NCBI GenBank assembly: GCA_041687755.1
Contig: JBDNJM010000082.1
Location: 1 to 64,000, forward strand
Direction of reading: 5' to 3'
Length of the DNA stretch: 64,000 nucleotides
Origin: JBDNJM01 sp041687755
GTDB lineage: Bacteria > Planctomycetota > UBA1135 > GCA-002686595
The notes beneath the pieces are model-generated. The model was not told where the DNA came from. It worked only from the letters and a program-made list of their open reading frames with translations, and ran no database searches. The position numbers were made by a program, and so were the translations under genes. Positions 15,215-23,828 of the stretch are shown one piece after another (within the stretch, counting starts at the first letter, position 1; every line of letters begins with the position of its first letter).

Positions 15215-16225
15215 CTAGGGCTTCTCGCGCTTATCCCGCTTGTCGCGGTTGGCGCCCGAGTCGGTGACCGGGAGTTCAGACTCCCACTCGATGCCGAGCT
15301 GGCGCGCGGTGCGGGTGTGCTCACGTGCCTCCTTGGGGGCGGGGGCGTGGGCGGCGCGGCCCTGCTCCAGAGCGGCGGAGAGCTCGGAGCCCTCGGCATC
15401 CACGGGGGCATGGGCGAGCAGCTTGGCCGTCAACCCGTAGGCGTCGGGCTCGAGCAGGCTCAGGCCGGGCTCGAGTTGGAGACCCTCAGGGAGTTCTGCG
15501 TCGAGTGCGAGCACGACGAAGTGCTGGAGGGCGAGGTGCTCGGGAGTCCAGGCGAGGGCGGCGACCTTCGCTTCCAGCGCGGCCAGTTCGCGCTTCGACT
15601 CGGCTCGCAGTACCACGAGGGGAGCGGAGTCGCAGGCGGCGACGTTGAGGCCGAGGGCGAGGGAGTTCACGACCGGCAGCTTGCCAATCGGCTTCGCGGA
15701 ATCGGCGTAGGGCTCGAAGCTCTTGCGCAGGAAGGCGGCGAAGGCGGCGGGGTCGTCGAACTGTTGGCCGGGCGAGCGGCCCGCACGGGTGAGGCGGCTC
15801 TTTCCGTCTGGCTCGAGCAGGCAGAACACCGTGTTGACAGAGGTCTTGTCGCGTCTGCTGAACAGGCCGTCGAGGAACTGGGCTTCCGCAACGTCCTCGT
15901 AGGTCTGCGGACGAACGCAAACGAACTCACGGGATGCGGCGACGACTTCGGGCGCGGTGAGGTAACTCCCCTCCGCCTGACGGTAGCCGGGTCACCACAT
16001 GCCCGGGGCGCCCGAGCACTGGGGCGCCGCGGACATCAGGAGGAGCGGACGGCCCGTGCGTTCGGCCTCGGCGCGCGCATCGTCGAGCCGCCCGAACCAG
16101 GCGGGCGTGCCGGCGGTCGCGGGCTCCTGTGCCTCGACAGTTTCAAGCTCCTGCGCAGGCGCCTGGAGGGCGAGCAGCGAGCAGGTGAGCAGGGTGGACA
16201 GGAGCGGGAGCGATGAGAACGGCAT
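15215..16225 (-). CDS. Secreted thioredoxin-like protein interrupted by one in-frame TGA (selenoprotein candidate or pseudogene)
   Basis: One continuous frame of 336 codons runs from ATG 16225 (signal peptide, cleavage near ALQAPAQ) to 15215, broken only by TGA at 15994-15992 (codon 78). Upstream it reads AEAERTGRPLLLMSAAPQC, then SGAPGMW. Downstream it continues PGYRQAEGSYLTAPEVVAAS, REFVCVRPQTYEDVAEAQF and NTVFCLLEPDGKSRLTRAGR. The shape is thioredoxin-like, with Cys70 near where the CxxC would lie. The reading continues coding-like on both sides of the TGA with no frame change. Fifteen nt after the TGA a hairpin (15976-15954) could serve as a bacterial SECIS. Otherwise this is a recent Trp-to-stop mutation. 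I treat it as one gene and leave the reading of the TGA open. The end is Lys/Asp-rich. Confidence 0.6.
15954..15976 (-). promoter_or_regulatory. Hairpin 15 nt after the in-frame TGA, SECIS-like
   Basis: On the minus strand, GCG-GAGG pairs with CCTC-(AC)-CGC around the 7-nt loop GGAGTTA, whose first bases are GG. The stem of 7 bp with a 2-nt bulge, the loop size and the distance from the TGA fit the loose description of bacterial SECIS elements. GC-rich DNA forms such hairpins readily, so this is only suggestive. Confidence 0.3.
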
Positions 16226-16352
16226 GGATGTGATGCGTGGCGAGGGTGCGGAAGCGCTGCAGCCTTCAACCGGGCCGGCGGCGCTCGGTTCCGGCCTCAC
16301 GCGACGGAATCCCGGATAGAGGGGCCCGGTCAGGGGGCCCAGCGAGGGCGCC

Positions 16353-17591
16353 TCAGTGGGCGAACAGAGCGAGGTCCGCGAGGTCTGCGAGGGCGCCGTG
16401 GGCCGGGGCGCCGTTGGCCGTGAAGGCCTGGTCGCCTTCGAGTTGGGCGAGATCTATCAGCGCGGGGCAAGCGCCCGCGGCGAACTGGCGCTCGAGCGAG
16501 CCCGGAGCGGGGTGCACGGTCGTCGGGTTCGAGCCGGGGGCTCGGCGCCGGCCCGAGCCAAACAGCAGCCAGGTCACGGCGGTTGCGCGGCCGGCCTGGG
16601 TCAGCGCGTTGTGGAGGCTCGCACCGGCGGTGTCCCAGTGGCGCAGGTCGCTTCCGATAGGCCCCCAGAACAGCGGGGCGTTCGAGCGGGTCAAGTGGAA
16701 GGCATGGCCGAGCACGACGCTGCGCGGGGCGGAGGGGGCTGCGGGGGTGAGGGCCTCGATCAGTCTCCGGGCGAGCCAGCCTTCGCGCCGCTCCTGGACC
16801 CGGGCGCGGGCGAGCGGGTCGCTACCGGCCCGGGCGAGGGCGGCGTGGTGCTCCAGGGACCGGCAGGCGTCCTCGAGCGCCTCGAGGAGCCGGGGGTCTG
16901 GGTTGGGCCGGTCGCGGGCCTCCTCCAAGACGTCCGCCGCGGAGCGCGCGCGCTGCTCAAGGTTCGCTCCGGCAGGCCGCTGCAGCGTCGCGATGCGGTC
17001 GCGCAGCTCGCCCCCCTGCGTGGCCCCGGAGGCCTGCTGGAAGGCGCTGGCCAGGGCTGCACCGGGAGCCTGCTCAAGGTCGTAGCCGACCACGCTCAGG
17101 TCGCCGCCTGCCAGATGCCCGAGTTCCAGGTGGCGCTGGGCGCAGCGGCGCAGCGAGCGCCAAAACGCGCGTTCGCCGCGGACCCATGCGTGCCCGGCGG
17201 CGCCCGTGGACGGTGCCTCTGCGAGGCTCCAGAGGGCCGGGCGCCGCAGGTCGTCTTCATCGCCGCCGCGCAGGTACCGATCCAGGTGCTGCGCGTCGTG
17301 GCGTCCCATCTCGATCGCGATCCGCCCGTGGCCTCGTAGTAGCAGGGCATCGACAGCCTGCAGGACCAGGCCGTTGCGGCCCTCGGCGAAGTGGTCCGTC
17401 TCCCCGAGGAAGCAGCAGTGCAGGCGCGGCCAACGCGCGTCGAGTCGGGCACCAAACTCCTCCGCCGTGAGCGCTCGCGGCTTCGCCCGCGGGCCCATCG
17501 CCGCGCAACCAGCCGGTGCACAGGCCAGCAGCGCCAGCCCGGAACGGAGCAGCCGCCGACGCCCGAGTCGATGCGTGGTGTGGCGCTTCAA
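16353..17591 (-). CDS. Erythromycin-esterase-like secreted protein
   Basis: The 412-residue protein starts with a twin-arginine-like and lipoprotein-like signal (RRRLLRSGLALLACAPAGC). The mature region resembles the erythromycin esterase/EreA-like fold. It has CCFLGETDHFAEGRNGLVLQ near the N-terminus, then IAIEMGRHDAQHLDRYL, VVGYDLEQAPG and a late VVLGHAFHLTRSNAPLFWGP. These correspond to the GE-x-x-H and H-x-x-H blocks of the family. The match is by motif order only, and the first block lacks one usual His (LGEatHG becomes LGETDHF). Most family members have no known substrate; antibiotic esterase activity should not be assumed. It is divergent from the lipoprotein gene at 17611, with only 19 bp between starts. 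Confidence 0.5.
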   Translation of the reverse strand: MKRHTTHRLGRRRLLRSGLALLACAPAGCAAMGPRAKPRALTAEEFGARLDARWPRLHCCFLGETDHFAEGRNGLVLQAVDALLLRGHGRIAIEMGRHDAQHLDRYLRGGDEDDLRRPALWSLAEAPSTGAAGHAWVRGERAFWRSLRRCAQRHLELGHLAGGDLSVVGYDLEQAPGAALASAFQQASGATQGGELRDRIATLQRPAGANLEQRARSAADVLEEARDRPNPDPRLLEALEDACRSLEHHAALARAGSDPLARARVQERREGWLARRLIEALTPAAPSAPRSVVLGHAFHLTRSNAPLFWGPIGSDLRHWDTAGASLHNALTQAGRATAVTWLLFGSGRRRAPGSNPTTVHPAPGSLERQFAAGACPALIDLAQLEGDQAFTANGAPAHGALADLADLALFAH

Positions 17592-17610
17592 GAGCTCTAC
17601 ACTACGCCGG

Positions 17611-19089
17611 ATGCGCTACCCTTCGACTCCTCCCGACTCGGCCCCTTTTCGAGCGGAGGCCCCTTTTCGAGCGAAGGCCCCTTTTCGAGCGAAGGCCCCG
17701 TTTCGCGGGTTGCGGCTGCCGCGGCCTCCCGTTGCGGGCCCGGGCTGGGCGAGGGCCCCGGGCTGGGCTGGGGGTCTGCGCTGGCTGCTCCTGGCGCTTG
17801 GGCTTGCGGTCGCCGCGGGCTGCGCGTCCGGACCCAATCGCTCGGGCGCGGGGACCTCGCGCGACAACCCGCTGCTGGCGTACCGCGTCGTCTGGGGCGA
17901 GCCGGAGCTCTACCGGCCCCGGGCCCAAACCCTCGGAACCGTCGAGCGCATGGGCACTCGCGTGGTCCTCCGCGGTCGCCTGGAGTCCCGCGATCGTTGG
18001 CGCCGTGCGCCGAAGCTGGAGCCGGACTTCGCGCTGCGGGTCGCAATCGGCTGCGAGCCCGGACGCGACGCCGACTGGAGCGCAGAGCCCGGTCGCGCGT
18101 GGCTGCGGCGCTTCAACAGCGACCTCGGCGTGTACTTCGGCAGCGGCGACCGCCTCGAGGTGGAGAGCCGCCTGGCGGAGGACGGTGGTTTCTCGATCAG
18201 CTTTCCCGCGCGCCTGCTGCGCCGCCCGGTCGGCGAGGTGAGCGAGTTCCCGGTCGTGCTGGGCGTGCCCTCCAATCGCGGCGTCGGGATCAGCGACTTC
18301 CACCTGGAGTCGGAAGCGCGCGTGCGGATCCCGGGACCGGAGTCGCTGTCCCTGACGCTCCAGCGGATCAACGCCGTGCGCTCGCCGGGCTGGGGCCAAC
18401 ACGATCCTGTCGCGCTCGTGCGCGCGGTCGAGCACTTGCGCAACCTGGGCCAGGAGGGCGCGCTCTCCGCACTCGACGCCTACCTCGAGCAGCTCGGCCA
18501 CGAGAGCTTCTGGCCGGGATGGAGGCGCGACCCCGAGAACATCGACACGGGCAGTCCCGCCTGCGTGTTCGGCATCGTGCAGTTGCTGTTCGAAGCTCGC
18601 CCGGGACGTCCGGCGCCGCCGCGCTACTCCACCGGGCTGCTGTTGCCCGGGACGAGCCCTGAGTACCGCAGCTGGCCGGAGTACCCGTACTTCGTGGTCC
18701 AGGGCCTGCCGTTCCTGATGGGCCAGTGGGCCGAGTCGAGGACCGGGCCCGACAGCGATCCGGGCCGTGCGCTGCAGTGGGCGCGCGACCACGGTTGCCT
18801 GCGCGAAAAGGTGTTGCGGCCGGTGGGCACGCCGCTCGATGCGCTCGACGAGCTGGAGGCGGAGGAGGGGCTTCCGCCGGGGAACCGGCCGCGGCTGCAG
18901 CTGATGGCGGCGTTCGGCGACCTGCTCGGGATGCCGTTCGACGAGGTCTTCGAGGATCAGGGCGATGCGCTCGGCTTCTACCTGCCGGAGAGCGACGACC
19001 TGGACGGGCCCTGGCGGGAGTTCGAGGGGCGCCTGCAGCGCACGGCGCTGCGCTGGGACCCGAGCGCGCAGACGTTCCGCAGGCGCTAA
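17611..19089 (+). CDS. Large lipoprotein, unknown function
   Basis: The 492-residue protein is read from the only in-frame ATG. The N-terminus contains three or four copies of a six-residue repeat (APFRAK). A hydrophobic signal follows with lipobox AVAAGC (~residue 70), so the true start may be an internal TTG or CTG after the repeats. The mature region (~75-492) holds one beta-rich part (VVLRGRLESRD, LEPDFALRVAIGCEPG, FPVVLGVPSNRG) and one helical part (LVRAVEHLRNLGQEGALSAL, PYFVVQGLPFLMGQWAES). I recognise no domain. It is divergent from the esterase-like gene and probably an envelope protein. Confidence 0.6.
   Translation: MRYPSTPPDSAPFRAEAPFRAKAPFRAKAPFRGLRLPRPPVAGPGWARAPGWAGGLRWLLLALGLAVAAGCASGPNRSGAGTSRDNPLLAYRVVWGEPELYRPRAQTLGTVERMGTRVVLRGRLESRDRWRRAPKLEPDFALRVAIGCEPGRDADWSAEPGRAWLRRFNSDLGVYFGSGDRLEVESRLAEDGGFSISFPARLLRRPVGEVSEFPVVLGVPSNRGVGISDFHLESEARVRIPGPESLSLTLQRINAVRSPGWGQHDPVALVRAVEHLRNLGQEGALSALDAYLEQLGHESFWPGWRRDPENIDTGSPACVFGIVQLLFEARPGRPAPPRYSTGLLLPGTSPEYRSWPEYPYFVVQGLPFLMGQWAESRTGPDSDPGRALQWARDHGCLREKVLRPVGTPLDALDELEAEEGLPPGNRPRLQLMAAFGDLLGMPFDEVFEDQGDALGFYLPESDDLDGPWREFEGRLQRTALRWDPSAQTFRRR
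17641..17694 (+). repeat. 18-bp tandem repeat, three copies plus a partial
   Basis: The unit GCCCCTTTTCGAGCGAAG is repeated at 17641, 17659 and 17677, with a degenerate fourth copy (GCCCCGTTTCGCGG). It encodes APFRAE/K if the upstream ATG is used. The repeats lie 50-100 bp from the start of the divergent gene at 17591, so a promoter-region function is also possible. Confidence 0.8.
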
Positions 19090-19123
19090 TCCGGGTCGCC
19101 TGCGCGACCCGGGACAGGGACCG

Positions 19124-20026
19124 TCAGGCGGCGCGCTCGAACAACTCGGCGATCACGCCCTCGGAGCGCATCGGCATCCAGGCCTCCGCCCGCGTGCCGG
19201 AGTCGAGCAGCTGCACGACTGTATTCATCAGGCGCTGGATCGAGGTCGGCCGGTTCCACGCCGCGCGCACCACGCGCGCGAGGGGCGTGCGAGGGGCGTG
19301 CGAGGGGCGTGCGCCCGGCCGTGTCGTGGAGGTCGATGGTGGCGCCGTGCTGGATCGGCATCAGGACGCCATCGATGTCGCCCGACTCGGCGGCGATGTG
19401 CAGTGCGGCTTCGCCCTCGGGCTGGGCGTCCACGTCGAAGCTCAGCTCCAGCATGCGAAGGCGCTGGCGTGGCGCTTGTGGCGCACGGTCTCGATCAGGA
19501 GATTCTCCGCAGGATCGGAGAGGACGTCGATGAGTTCGGGGCGCTCCGAGAGCCGGGTCCGAGCGCTGTCCACCGGAGCCATCGAGCACGGTCCGAACAG
19601 TTCGTCTTCGGGGCGCGTCGTCGTTTCGCAGCTGGCTTCAGCCAAGAGCCGGCCCTGAAGAGTCGGCCCTAGGCGCACGCACATGCGGTAGGCGGTGCGT
19701 CCGTGTTCGTCGCGAGCTTCTGCGTCGACGCCGGCGTCTAAGAGAGCGCGGAGGATGTCGGGCGGGAGCTCAGGCTCGACCGCGAGATGCAGGGGCGTGC
19801 GCTCATGGGAGTCGACGTGCAGGACGTTAGCCCCAGCCCGGAGCCGGAGGTCGATGCCGTCGAGCGCGCCGGCCGCGATGGCGCGGTGCAGCGCGCGCGG
19901 TGCGTTGGGGTTGGCGGCGCGATCTAGCAGGAGGGAGAAGAAGGCGGGGTCCTGCAGTCCGGCCGCGCAGCGCACGGCCTCGGGATCGGAGACCGAGCAG
20001 CTGGCGTCACTCGGCCCAAGGGTCAT
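19124..20026 (-). pseudogene. Ankyrin-repeat gene with two frameshifts
   Basis: From ATG 20026 the frame encodes ankyrin repeats, for example ALHRAIAAGALDGIDLRLRA, then RTPLHLAVEPELPPDILRAL, LLDAGVDAEARDEHGRTAYR. It runs into a stop after 19442. In the next frame the same architecture resumes (ALHIAAESGDIDGV, GATIDLHDTAGRTPLAR). The frame is then lost again at a triplicated 11-bp unit (19280-19312). If only one unit is kept, the frame continues VVRAAWNRPTSIQRLMNTVV and ends naturally with EGVIAELFERAA at 19124. Two separate lesions make this a pseudogene unless the assembly is wrong. Ankyrin proteins are protein-binding scaffolds; the target is unknown. Confidence 0.75.
19280..19312. repeat. 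11-bp tandem repeat, three copies, frame-breaking
   Basis: GAGGGGCGTGC occurs three times without spacers (19280, 19291, 19302). Eleven is not a multiple of three. Copy numbers 1, 4 or 7 would keep the ankyrin frame open and the present 3 closes it. Confidence 0.85.
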
Positions 20027-20270
20027 CTCGCGCTTTGATGATCGCGACTTCGAGAAGAAACCACTGCGACGCCTGCTGCGGTGGTGGACCCGACGCGGGT
20101 TCCTTGAGGTGCTGGGCTTGGAGGTCGGTTTCCCCCTGCGGGTGGCCGCTTCCCGCATGCGGACGGGAGTTCCAGCCTGGCGGGAGAGGGAGCTGAGTGC
20201 GACCTCGCAGCTCCGACGCGAGCCGCGCGGCGTCTCGGCGCCGGGTCTGTCGCAGGAGTTCGTCGCAGGC

Positions 20271-21038
20271 TCAGCCTGCAGGCGTCGCGGCGCGCTGCTC
20301 GGCGTAGCAGCGCAGGGCGTGTCGGCCCGCCGGGTGGCTGCGATAGCCTTCGACGAGCGCCACGTACTCCGCCGGGAGGGCCTCAAGGGGCGGGCGATAC
20401 TCGGCCCCTTGGTCGGGGAAGACGAGGGGCGCGGCCAGGGCGGCGAAGGTCAGGTCCAGGGCGCCAAACCGCGCCCCGCCCAGCATCGGGCGGGTTGCGA
20501 GGTGCTCGGCCACCGCGTCGAAAGCTTCGTCGCAGCGTTGGCGGCTGCGCTCCACGGATTCCGGGTTGATCTTCAGGAACTTTCTGATGGTCGCGCGCAC
20601 CACGGGATAGCCGATCCCCGCCATCCAGCGCTGGCGCGCGGGAGCATGGCTCCGCAGAAAGGCCTTCATCGTGCGCGTCTCGGGCAACAGGTGGCCGTAC
20701 GCCAAGCGCCGCGCGTGGGGGCCCAACTCGTCGTCGAGGCGCCGCATCAGAGCCGCCGGCTCCTCGTCCGGGGTGGCGTCCTCGTTGCCGAAGGCCTCCG
20801 GCGCCGCGGCGACGGCGTGCTCCAGGATGGCGCCGGAGTGTCGCAGGACCTGCCCGTCGGCCAGCACGCACACCGGCGTTTGCCCGTTGCCGCCCGCCGC
20901 CTTGGAGGCTCGCATCGAGGCACCGGGCATGTGCGGCTCTTCGACAAACGGAAGGCCCGCGCGCTCCAGGGACCAGCGGCCCTTCTCGCAGAAGTGGCTG
21001 AACGGAATCAGGACCAAGCGTGCAGTGGGGTTGGGCAT
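20271..21038 (-). CDS. Glutathione S-transferase-like protein
   Basis: The 255-residue protein has an N-terminal thioredoxin-like GST domain: LVLIPFSHFCEKGRWSLERA carries a Ser/Cys pair at the usual catalytic helix, then GGNGQTPVCVLADGQVLRHS gives the cis-Pro and the Ser that binds the gamma-glutamyl group. An all-helical C-terminal domain follows (ERSRQRCDEAFDAVAEHLAT, FGALDLTFAALAAPLVF). GSTs conjugate or reduce electrophiles with glutathione or a similar thiol; the substrate is unknown. The lone gene lies between the ankyrin pseudogene and a divergent HAMP gene. Confidence 0.8.
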   Translation of the reverse strand: MPNPTARLVLIPFSHFCEKGRWSLERAGLPFVEEPHMPGASMRASKAAGGNGQTPVCVLADGQVLRHSGAILEHAVAAAPEAFGNEDATPDEEPAALMRRLDDELGPHARRLAYGHLLPETRTMKAFLRSHAPARQRWMAGIGYPVVRATIRKFLKINPESVERSRQRCDEAFDAVAEHLATRPMLGGARFGALDLTFAALAAPLVFPDQGAEYRPPLEALPAEYVALVEGYRSHPAGRHALRCYAEQRAATPAG

Positions 21039-21462
21039 GGGAGCTGCTGGAAGGGATGGCGTACGCGCCGGAAGCCTGCAGGAGCTTGGGAGTGGGGGCT
21101 TGCCCGAGCAAGCCTGCCCGCCGGCGCGCCCCTAGAAATTTGTTCCTGGTCCGGGGCGGGGTGCACCCAGGAGCTCGCCCCGAAGCGCAGCGGGTTCGTC
21201 TTCGCCCCACCGTGAGCGGGCGGCCGCCGAGTGCGATGGACGTCGAGGCCGGGCCCCGGGGGCGGCCCGGCCGACATCGGGGCGGGGTTGGAGAGCCGGG
21301 ATGGAGATCACCGGGCGAGAGCGGAACGCGCCCCACGCTACAGTTCCGGCGGCCGAGCTGACGATCACACGAGCGGGCCCCGCTCCGGGGGCCGACTCTC
21401 CCGCCCGGATGACGCCTTTCCCGTCCGGGGCACCGACCCCCAGCATTCAACGCAACCGAATC

Positions 21463-21930
21463 GTGAGCATCTTCGAGCGCAAACAACGCCTGATCAAGAC
21501 CCGCCTGCAGATGAAGATCATCCTGACCTTCGTCGGCCTGGCCATCGTGGCCACGGTCTTCCAGGTCGTGCTGGTCAACAAGTCGATGACCGCCATCGCC
21601 CAGCGCATGCCCCAGGAAGGGGACCTGCTGCTGTCTGAGCTGCCCGGAGTTATCCGCAGCACGGCGATGCTGGGTATCGCGTTCCTCGTGCCGTTCATGA
21701 TCGGCGTGGGACTGGTGCTGACGAACCGTATCGCCGGGCCGATCTACCGCTTCGAGCAGTACCTGACCCAGGTCGCGACCGGGCAGCACGACGGGCCCGT
21801 TACGATCCGCAAGGGCGACGAGCTGCAGGAGCTCGCCGAGCGCATCAACCTCGCCGTTCGCGCGCTAGAGCAGGGTGAGAAGGTCCCCGAGCGTCAACGC
21901 CTCGGCAAGCAGAAGAAGTCCGCGGCCTGA
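21463..21930 (+). CDS. Small membrane protein with HAMP domain
   Basis: The 155-residue protein has two transmembrane helices (MKIILTFVGLAIVATVFQVV and MLGIAFLVPFMIGVGLVL) that flank a short periplasmic loop. A cytoplasmic HAMP-like segment follows (IAGPIYRFEQYLTQVATGQH then DELQELAERINLAVRALEQG). No kinase, cyclase or chemotaxis output domain follows. Such stand-alone HAMP proteins may act as signal relays to partners. GTG 21463 is chosen because upstream residues look non-coding (Ala/Pro/Gly-rich); ATG 21301 and ATG 21409 are alternatives. The tail is Lys-rich. It converges on oligoribonuclease. Confidence 0.7.
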   Translation: MSIFERKQRLIKTRLQMKIILTFVGLAIVATVFQVVLVNKSMTAIAQRMPQEGDLLLSELPGVIRSTAMLGIAFLVPFMIGVGLVLTNRIAGPIYRFEQYLTQVATGQHDGPVTIRKGDELQELAERINLAVRALEQGEKVPERQRLGKQKKSAA

Positions 21931-21947
21931 ACCCTGGCCAGAGTCAG

Positions 21948-22499
21948 CTAGAACAGCCGCTCGCGGTAGTGGCTGAGCTCCTGGATCGACTCGAGGATGT
22001 CGCCTAGGGCGCGGTGGGATTCGCGCTTCTTCGGCGCGCTGTCGAAAACCGCAGGGGCCCAACGCCTGCACAGCTCCTTGACGCTGCTGACGTCCACGAT
22101 CCGGTAGTGCAGGAACGCGTCCAGCTCCGGCATGTACTTGGCGAGGAAGCGCCGGTCCTGCCAAACGGAGTTGCCCGCGAGCGGGGCCGTGCCGGCGGCG
22201 CAGTGGACCTTCAGGAACTCGAGGACTTCGAGCTCGGCCGCGCGCTCGGTCACGGTCGAGGTGCGCACGCGCTCGGTCAGGCCCGAGTCGCCGTGGTGCT
22301 CGGTGTTCCACTCGTCCATTTCCGCTAGCAGCTCGTCCGGCTGGTAGACGACCAGCTCGGGTCCGCGCGCGAGCTCGACGAGGTCCCAGTCGGTGACGAC
22401 GAAGGCGAGCTCGATGATGCGCTCGCGTTCCACGTCGAGGCCGGTCATCTCGAGATCGGCCCATACCAAGGTGTCGGAGCGGGGCATCTGTATGTTCAC
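21948..22499 (-). CDS. orn: Oligoribonuclease
   Basis: The 183-residue DEDDh 3'-5' exoribonuclease degrades di- and oligoribonucleotides, including pGpG, at the end of mRNA decay. Catalytic motifs are present: WADLEMTGLD (D15, E17), a central Asp in NSVWQDRRFLAKYMPELDAF, and the final H/D pair in ESHRALGDILES. Length and motif spacing are those of the family. The start is ATG 22499, or ATG 22487 four codons in; the conserved region begins at SDTLVWADLE, so both are compatible. Confidence 0.95.
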   Translation of the reverse strand: MNIQMPRSDTLVWADLEMTGLDVERERIIELAFVVTDWDLVELARGPELVVYQPDELLAEMDEWNTEHHGDSGLTERVRTSTVTERAAELEVLEFLKVHCAAGTAPLAGNSVWQDRRFLAKYMPELDAFLHYRIVDVSSVKELCRRWAPAVFDSAPKKRESHRALGDILESIQELSHYRERLF

Positions 22500-22584
22500 C
22501 TGCCCAGTCTGCGCGAGACGCCGCCGCTGCTCCAGTCCCGGCCGTTCTTCCTTCCCAGGCGGGGCTCCCCGACCTGAAATCGGC

Positions 22585-23652
22585 CTACCGGAGGGTGAGC
22601 ACGAGCGCGCTCAGGTCGAACGGGCGTTTGCCGCTCTCGAGCAGCAGTTCGACGTGGACCCGGCCGCCGGCGTCCGCGCGGGCGCGCAAGACGCCTTGCA
22701 GGCCGCCGTTGGCGCTGGGGTCCAGGGCCAGCCGGACCGGCGGCTTCTCGCTCTTCGACAGGACGGACAGGCCGAGGCTGCGCGGGCCGAACGGAGCCTG
22801 GGCGCCGTGGTTGCCGCGCAACTCGATGCGCAGCTCGACGTCGCTGTCGGGGCTGAGGCCGCGCAGCGCACGTCGCAGCTCGACGCTCGTGCGAGGCCCG
22901 AGGTGCAGCCCGGAGCCGTCGAGGTGGGTCCACGCGAGGACGGCGCCCTGGTCGGCGCCCTGGACGGCGCCCTGGACGGCGCCCTGGACGGCGCCCTGGA
23001 CGGCGCCCTGGACGGCGCCCTGGACGGCGCCCTGGACGGCGCGGTCGACCACGGCGGTGAGTTCTGGCGCCACGGCCCAGCCCGCAAGCCCGGCACGCAG
23101 GTCGTAGGTGCGCTGATCGACGAGTTCGAGCACGAGCGGTCGGGTGAACCTCTGGCCCGCGAGGCCGTGGCCGCTGAGTCCGTTTCCGCTGAGATGGCCC
23201 TGGACCATCAGTCGGCTGCCCAGGGGCAGGGCGCTGGCGGGCGGCAGGTCGAGGTGCAGCGTGCCGTCTTGCGCGACCCAGCCCTCGGCGAGGACGGCGG
23301 CGAGGCCGGGGTCGAGCCGCAGGCCGCCGGATTGCCCGGCGGGAATCTGGCCGGGCTCCAGGAGCTGGCCCAGCAGGGTCACGCGGCCGGCGGCGGAGCT
23401 GATGAACTCGAAGCGGGTGGGCGCCAGGCGTCCCAGACGCGCCAGGTCGGCCGCGGGGGTCTCGAAGCCCCGCACGAACGCCCGCATCTGGAGGGCGCCC
23501 TCGACTTGCGCGATCTCAGAGGCGCCGTATTCAGAGGCGCCGTATTCAGAGGCGCCGCCTGGCGTCTGCACCGCCATCCATCCGGCGGGCGCCGGGGCGG
23601 GTCCGGCCGGGGTCAGGCCCAGTGTGAGGGCGAGCAGAGCGGTGGAGAGCAT
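22585..23652 (-). CDS. Secreted protein with internal tetrapeptide repeats, unknown function
   Basis: The 355-residue protein has a signal peptide (MLSTALLALTLGLTPAGP). Two repeat tracts interrupt it: GASEY about three times (~33-47) and AVQG seven times plus one ADQG (~205-237). The segments around them look like folded beta domains (PTRFEFISSAAGRVTLLGQL; LDLPPASALPLGSRLMVQGH; VELRRALRGLSPDSDVELRI; GRVHVELLLESGKRPFDLSA). No family is recognised. The repeats are exact at DNA level, so they are recent expansions that kept the frame (12- and 15-bp units). Confidence 0.6.
   Translation of the reverse strand: MLSTALLALTLGLTPAGPAPAPAGWMAVQTPGGASEYGASEYGASEIAQVEGALQMRAFVRGFETPAADLARLGRLAPTRFEFISSAAGRVTLLGQLLEPGQIPAGQSGGLRLDPGLAAVLAEGWVAQDGTLHLDLPPASALPLGSRLMVQGHLSGNGLSGHGLAGQRFTRPLVLELVDQRTYDLRAGLAGWAVAPELTAVVDRAVQGAVQGAVQGAVQGAVQGAVQGAVQGADQGAVLAWTHLDGSGLHLGPRTSVELRRALRGLSPDSDVELRIELRGNHGAQAPFGPRSLGLSVLSKSEKPPVRLALDPSANGGLQGVLRARADAGGRVHVELLLESGKRPFDLSALVLTLR
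22945..23040. repeat. 12-bp tandem repeat, eight copies
   Basis: GCCCTGGACGGC is repeated eight times head to tail; only the first copy differs (GTCG for GACG). In the minus-strand gene it encodes (A-V/D-Q-G). Multiples of 12 keep the frame, so copy number can vary without breaking the protein. Confidence 0.9.
23521..23556. repeat. 15-bp tandem repeat, two full copies and partial flanks
   Basis: GGCGCCGTATTCAGA occurs at 23521 and 23536, with a partial third copy on each side. It encodes GASEY repeats just after the signal peptide of the same secreted protein. Confidence 0.8.
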
Positions 23653-23828
23653 GGAGGGGGTGGGGCAGTTGCGGCTCGAAACACCGAAGCTGCGGAAGAT
23701 CCGTGCAAGTATTTCGTCCCGCGGCGGAGCGGTCCCTTAGAAGAGCTTCCCCCGACCCTATCCGGTTCCGGGGGAATCCGGTTTCCCGGTCCTCTGGGGG
23801 TCGGTATTGGGCCCGGGGAGCCCGACTT

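Noticed and set aside
22945..23040. Plus-strand protein with DGAL repeats
   Set aside because: The repeats read in several frames; the minus-strand gene has a signal peptide and folded flanking segments, the plus-strand frame has neither.
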